From: CAYXBG01 sp964463145
GTDB taxonomy: Bacteria; Acidobacteriota; UBA6911; RPQK01; CBDAPI01
NCBI GenBank assembly: GCA_964463145.1
Contig: CAYXBG010000066.1
Location: 1-10,137, forward strand
Length of the DNA stretch: 10,137 bases
Reading direction: 5' to 3'
Within the stretch, counting starts at the first letter, position 1, and every line of letters begins with the position of its first letter. A model generated the notes under the pieces. That model was not told the DNA's origin and did not search any database. It saw only the letters and a list, made by a program, of their open reading frames with translations. Made by a program: the position numbers and the translations under genes. This document shows, piece after piece, positions 7,702-10,137 of this stretch.

Positions 7702-8706
7702 ATGGATTCCACCTGTAACAACAATAGGAAAATCACCAAAGAAAATCTTATCGCCCCAGTTATTAATGAATTGGAGCAGGTAGAGGAAATCCTTCGAAGC
7801 CATACCAAGACAGCATCTCCACTGATACGTGAAATAAACACCTACATACATAGCAGTGGAGGCAAACGTCTACGACCCGCCCTGCTTCTGCTCGTTGCTA
7901 AGCTCTTGGGGCCAACTGAAACTACGCTAGCGAAGCTTGGGGCCGTAGTAGAACTGATACATGCCGCAACCCTCGTCCATGATGACGTGATCGACAATGC
8001 TGACATCCGCCGAGGGCGTCCATCAGTCAATAAATGTTGGGGAAATTCGAAAACTGTCTTGATGGGTGATTGGATGTATATGACAGCATTTCAAATCGCT
8101 CTCGAACTTCGCAATTTCAAAGTTTTGGATATTCTCATCGACGTGACCCGAACTATGGTAGTGGGTGAAATGATGCAATTGGAACTAAACCGGAACTTAC
8201 ATACCTCGGTTCAAGATCATCTCGAGATTAGTTTGCGCAAGACCGCCCACCTTTTTGCAGCCTGCTGTCGGTTGCCCGCCGTAGTTGCAGGAAGCTCATC
8301 GGAAGAGGAACAGGCCCTGGCCAAGTATGGTCGTGCATTGGGAATGGTCTTTCAGTTGACGGATGACATGCTCGACTACAGTTCAAAACAAGAAACATTG
8401 GGAAAACCCGTGTTGAAAGACCTTGAAGAGGGGAAAATCACTCTACCTATCATCTACCTAATGCAGCAAGCCAACTCCTCTGAATGCCGCTTCATCTCTG
8501 AGATTTCGGAAAAACCACAAATTGAAGAAAATGACAAACAAAAACTACTTGGACTAGTACAGCAATATAAAACTTTAGAAAAGCTGAGGGATTTGGCAGA
8601 CAAATACGCCAAAGACGCTTACGATTCCCTGTCCTCCTTTCCCCAAACACCATCACGCGATCTACTTTTGCAGCTTCCAGGGTTTCTGCTAGAACGTGAT
8701 TTCTGA
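7702..8706 (+). CDS. ispB: Long-chain trans-polyprenyl diphosphate synthase
   Basis: Prenyltransferase that adds isopentenyl diphosphate units to an allylic primer, most likely making the side chain of the respiratory quinone. The 334-residue all-helical protein has GGKRLRP (53-59), the first aspartate-rich motif DDVID at 94-98 followed by NADIRRGRPS, and the second motif DDMLD at 221-225 (FQLTDDMLDY), then GKPVLKDLEEGKITLP. The residues 5 and 4 places before the first motif are small (A89, T90); in this family bulky residues there stop the chain at C15-C20, so a longer product (about C30-C50) is inferred, with exact length unknown. An in-frame TGA ends seven bases before the ATG, so this is the first possible start; no Shine-Dalgarno is seen. 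It follows tatD after 66 bases on the same strand. The symbol is by family similarity (also called hepT or sdsA elsewhere). Confidence 0.92.
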   Translation: MDSTCNNNRKITKENLIAPVINELEQVEEILRSHTKTASPLIREINTYIHSSGGKRLRPALLLLVAKLLGPTETTLAKLGAVVELIHAATLVHDDVIDNADIRRGRPSVNKCWGNSKTVLMGDWMYMTAFQIALELRNFKVLDILIDVTRTMVVGEMMQLELNRNLHTSVQDHLEISLRKTAHLFAACCRLPAVVAGSSSEEEQALAKYGRALGMVFQLTDDMLDYSSKQETLGKPVLKDLEEGKITLPIIYLMQQANSSECRFISEISEKPQIEENDKQKLLGLVQQYKTLEKLRDLADKYAKDAYDSLSSFPQTPSRDLLLQLPGFLLERDF

Positions 8707-8727
8707 ACGAATCTGACACAACCGAAC

Positions 8728-8764
8728 ATTCTGAAAACCGAAGTGGTCAATCTTCGTACAGAAT
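8728..8764 (+). terminator. Weak nested hairpin between convergent genes
   Basis: In the 62-base gap between the convergent polyprenyl synthase and penicillin-binding protein genes, ATTCTG (8728-8733) can pair with CAGAAT (8759-8764). Nested inside, CGAAG (8739-8743) can pair with CTTCG (8752-8756) around an 8-base loop. Both stems are symmetric for the two strands, so it could act on transcripts from both sides. There is no T-tract on either strand and the stems are short, so a role as a bidirectional terminator is tentative. Confidence 0.25.
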
Positions 8765-8768
8765 CACT

Positions 8769-10137
8769 TCAATCCGAGACCGTAGTAAGTATTAGAACGA
8801 TTTTTTCTGGCCCCTCAAAGTCAATCCCTTTGAGGTGTGGATGATCCTCCACAAATTGCTCAAAAACGGATTCTTCAAAGCTGATTTCTTTGACATGCGG
8901 ATGTTGCTCCAGAAAACTTTCAAAAGCAGCCTTACGACGACCACCTGCAAACTCATGAGTCAACAAAACCTCTGGGAGTCGTCCCAAAAATGCCCAGTTC
9001 AGAAAATTCCCCGTTCGATCTATAGCGTCTTCGAGATCTTGTCCGATCAGACTGAGCTCCGATGGAGGAGGAGGAGGAGGGATATCTTCAGTCTTGACCA
9101 ATCCTGCTGAAATTTCGCGAGCAGCAGCCTCCCTTTCAGCAAGTGTTATTTCCTGTTCAGTGGGCCGATGAATGTTGGCAAAGTCCACAGGAGGAACATG
9201 CTTTAGAGCTTCCCCCATGAAGTCTATCCATATGGGAAGGGCAAGGTTAGCACCATAAATTTTCTCACCAAGAGATTTTTTTGCATCAAAGCCTACCCAA
9301 ACGCCCACAGTGATGTCAGGGGTAAAACCAACGAACCAGACATCGGTTGCTTCATTTGTTGTGCCGGTTTTCCCTCCCACCGGACGCTCCAATACTCGAG
9401 CACGGCGACCCGTACCCCTTAATACCACTTGGCGTAATAAATAGAGCATCTTACTAGCTATATCGGGTGAAGTAGCTTGGCTAAATTGCATTTGATGTTC
9501 ATCCAGAGTCACTCCTTCATAATCTTCGACTCGAGAAATGAAATAAGGAATTGCACGAACCCCATTATTAGGAAAAACACTGAATGCTGAGGCTAACTCC
9601 AGAAGAGTTGTTTCGCCCGATCCCAGTGCAACAGCAAGTTCCGGGGCATACTGATGATCAATCCCAAATCGACGGGCAGCCTCTATCACTTTCCGGATAC
9701 CCAATGCCCTGGCCAATCGCACAGTAGGTACATTTCGGGACTCGGCCAAAGCCTGAGACATAGGAATTAGACCCTTGAATTTATTATCTGAATTCTTAGG
9801 CTCATACAAGCGTTCTACGCTATCAATGTAGCTAACAGGTGCATCCAAAACTCTTTCGTAAGGAGATCGATCTTCTTCCAGAGCTACCATGTAGGTGAAG
9901 GGCTTGAAAATCGAACCAGGTTGACGCAAAGCCTGAGTGGCTCGATTGAATTTACTACTGTTAAAATCAAAACCACCCACCATGGCAAGAATGGCACCAG
10001 TCTTGTTATCAAGAGCAAGCAACGCTCCTTGAGCTGCAGGAATACGATCTAGTTCAACTTCAAGCGTACGGGAAACCGGATCAATCGCACCTATTTGGAA
10101 AAGAGCTAGATCCCCTGGTCTTAAGGCCTCCTTCAAA
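8769..10137 (-). CDS. mrcA: Class A penicillin-binding protein (PBP1A-like), C-terminal part
   Basis: Membrane-anchored peptidoglycan synthase; the visible 455 residues are the part that cross-links stem peptides in the periplasm. The gene runs off the right edge, so the membrane anchor and glycosyltransferase domain are not seen, and the class A assignment is inferred from the PBP1A-style sequence ALLALDNKTGAILAMVGG and FNRATQALRQPGS. In visible-residue numbering from the window edge, the transpeptidase motifs are all present: SIFK with catalytic Ser75 and Lys78, SRN (133-135) and KTG (256-258, GGKTGTTNEATDVWFVGF). The first part (about 1-35, RPGDLALFQIGAIDP) fits the linker/OB-like domain before the transpeptidase. 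After the domain ends near residue 320 there is a tail of about 130 residues with six prolines in a row (353-358) and a tandem 20-residue repeat near the C-terminus. It is convergent with the polyprenyl synthase gene. Confidence 0.94.
   Translation of the reverse strand, partial: LKEALRPGDLALFQIGAIDPVSRTLEVELDRIPAAQGALLALDNKTGAILAMVGGFDFNSSKFNRATQALRQPGSIFKPFTYMVALEEDRSPYERVLDAPVSYIDSVERLYEPKNSDNKFKGLIPMSQALAESRNVPTVRLARALGIRKVIEAARRFGIDHQYAPELAVALGSGETTLLELASAFSVFPNNGVRAIPYFISRVEDYEGVTLDEHQMQFSQATSPDIASKMLYLLRQVVLRGTGRRARVLERPVGGKTGTTNEATDVWFVGFTPDITVGVWVGFDAKKSLGEKIYGANLALPIWIDFMGEALKHVPPVDFANIHRPTEQEITLAEREAAAREISAGLVKTEDIPPPPPPSELSLIGQDLEDAIDRTGNFLNWAFLGRLPEVLLTHEFAGGRRKAAFESFLEQHPHVKEISFEESVFEQFVEDHPHLKGIDFEGPEKIVLILTTVSD
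8805..8924 (-). repeat. Two tandem 60-base units encoding a 20-residue repeat in the PBP tail
   Basis: Unit 1 (8865-8924) encodes a stretch beginning FESFLEQHPHVKEISFEE and unit 2 (8805-8864) one beginning FEQFVEDHPHLKGIDFEG. They match at 11 of 20 residues, including the core HPH, and are exactly 60 bases apart. On the DNA level one 36-base segment (8829-8864 against 8889-8924) agrees at 26 positions by my count. This is a partial-length internal duplication rather than chance similarity. I know no named domain for it. Confidence 0.8.

Overview
The window is a housekeeping segment of a bacterial chromosome, about 45-50% GC by eye. Some proteins read like Acidobacteriota versions, mainly the polyprenyl synthetase (the stretch GDWMYMTAFQIALELRNFK) and the VSGRKG form of ArgRS. 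That placement is from memory of protein families and is moderate confidence only. I see no tRNA, rRNA, insertion sequence, phage gene, CRISPR array or defence system.

Layout. (1) A minus-strand block runs right to left from a divergent promoter region near 3500: argS, then a secreted, cysteine-free helical protein of unknown function coupled to it by a TAATG junction, then a 144-base gap, then the N-terminal third of lipA running off the left edge. (2) A tightly packed plus-strand operon starts from the same divergent region: larC, metG (8-base overlap) and tatD (TGATG overlap). After 66 bases comes a long-chain polyprenyl diphosphate synthase, which has its own candidate promoter. (3) A class A penicillin-binding protein on the minus strand converges on the synthase gene and runs off the right edge, so only its linker, transpeptidase domain and C-terminal tail are visible.

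Working together. The genes cover translation (ArgRS, MetRS), cofactor maturation (lipoate synthesis, nickel-pincer cofactor), nucleic-acid metabolism or repair (TatD) and the cell envelope (isoprenoid chain, peptidoglycan). The gene order reflects shared housekeeping expression more than one pathway.

No new multi-gene system is evident. The points most worth a second look are: the uncharacterised secreted helical protein, which appears to be an internal duplication and is coupled to argS; an exact 20-residue-period tandem repeat at the C-terminus of the penicillin-binding protein; a (CATCAC)n histidine tract in an intact fused LarC with no LarA, LarB or LarE nearby; and a consensus -10 box placed so that the polyprenyl synthase mRNA could be leaderless.
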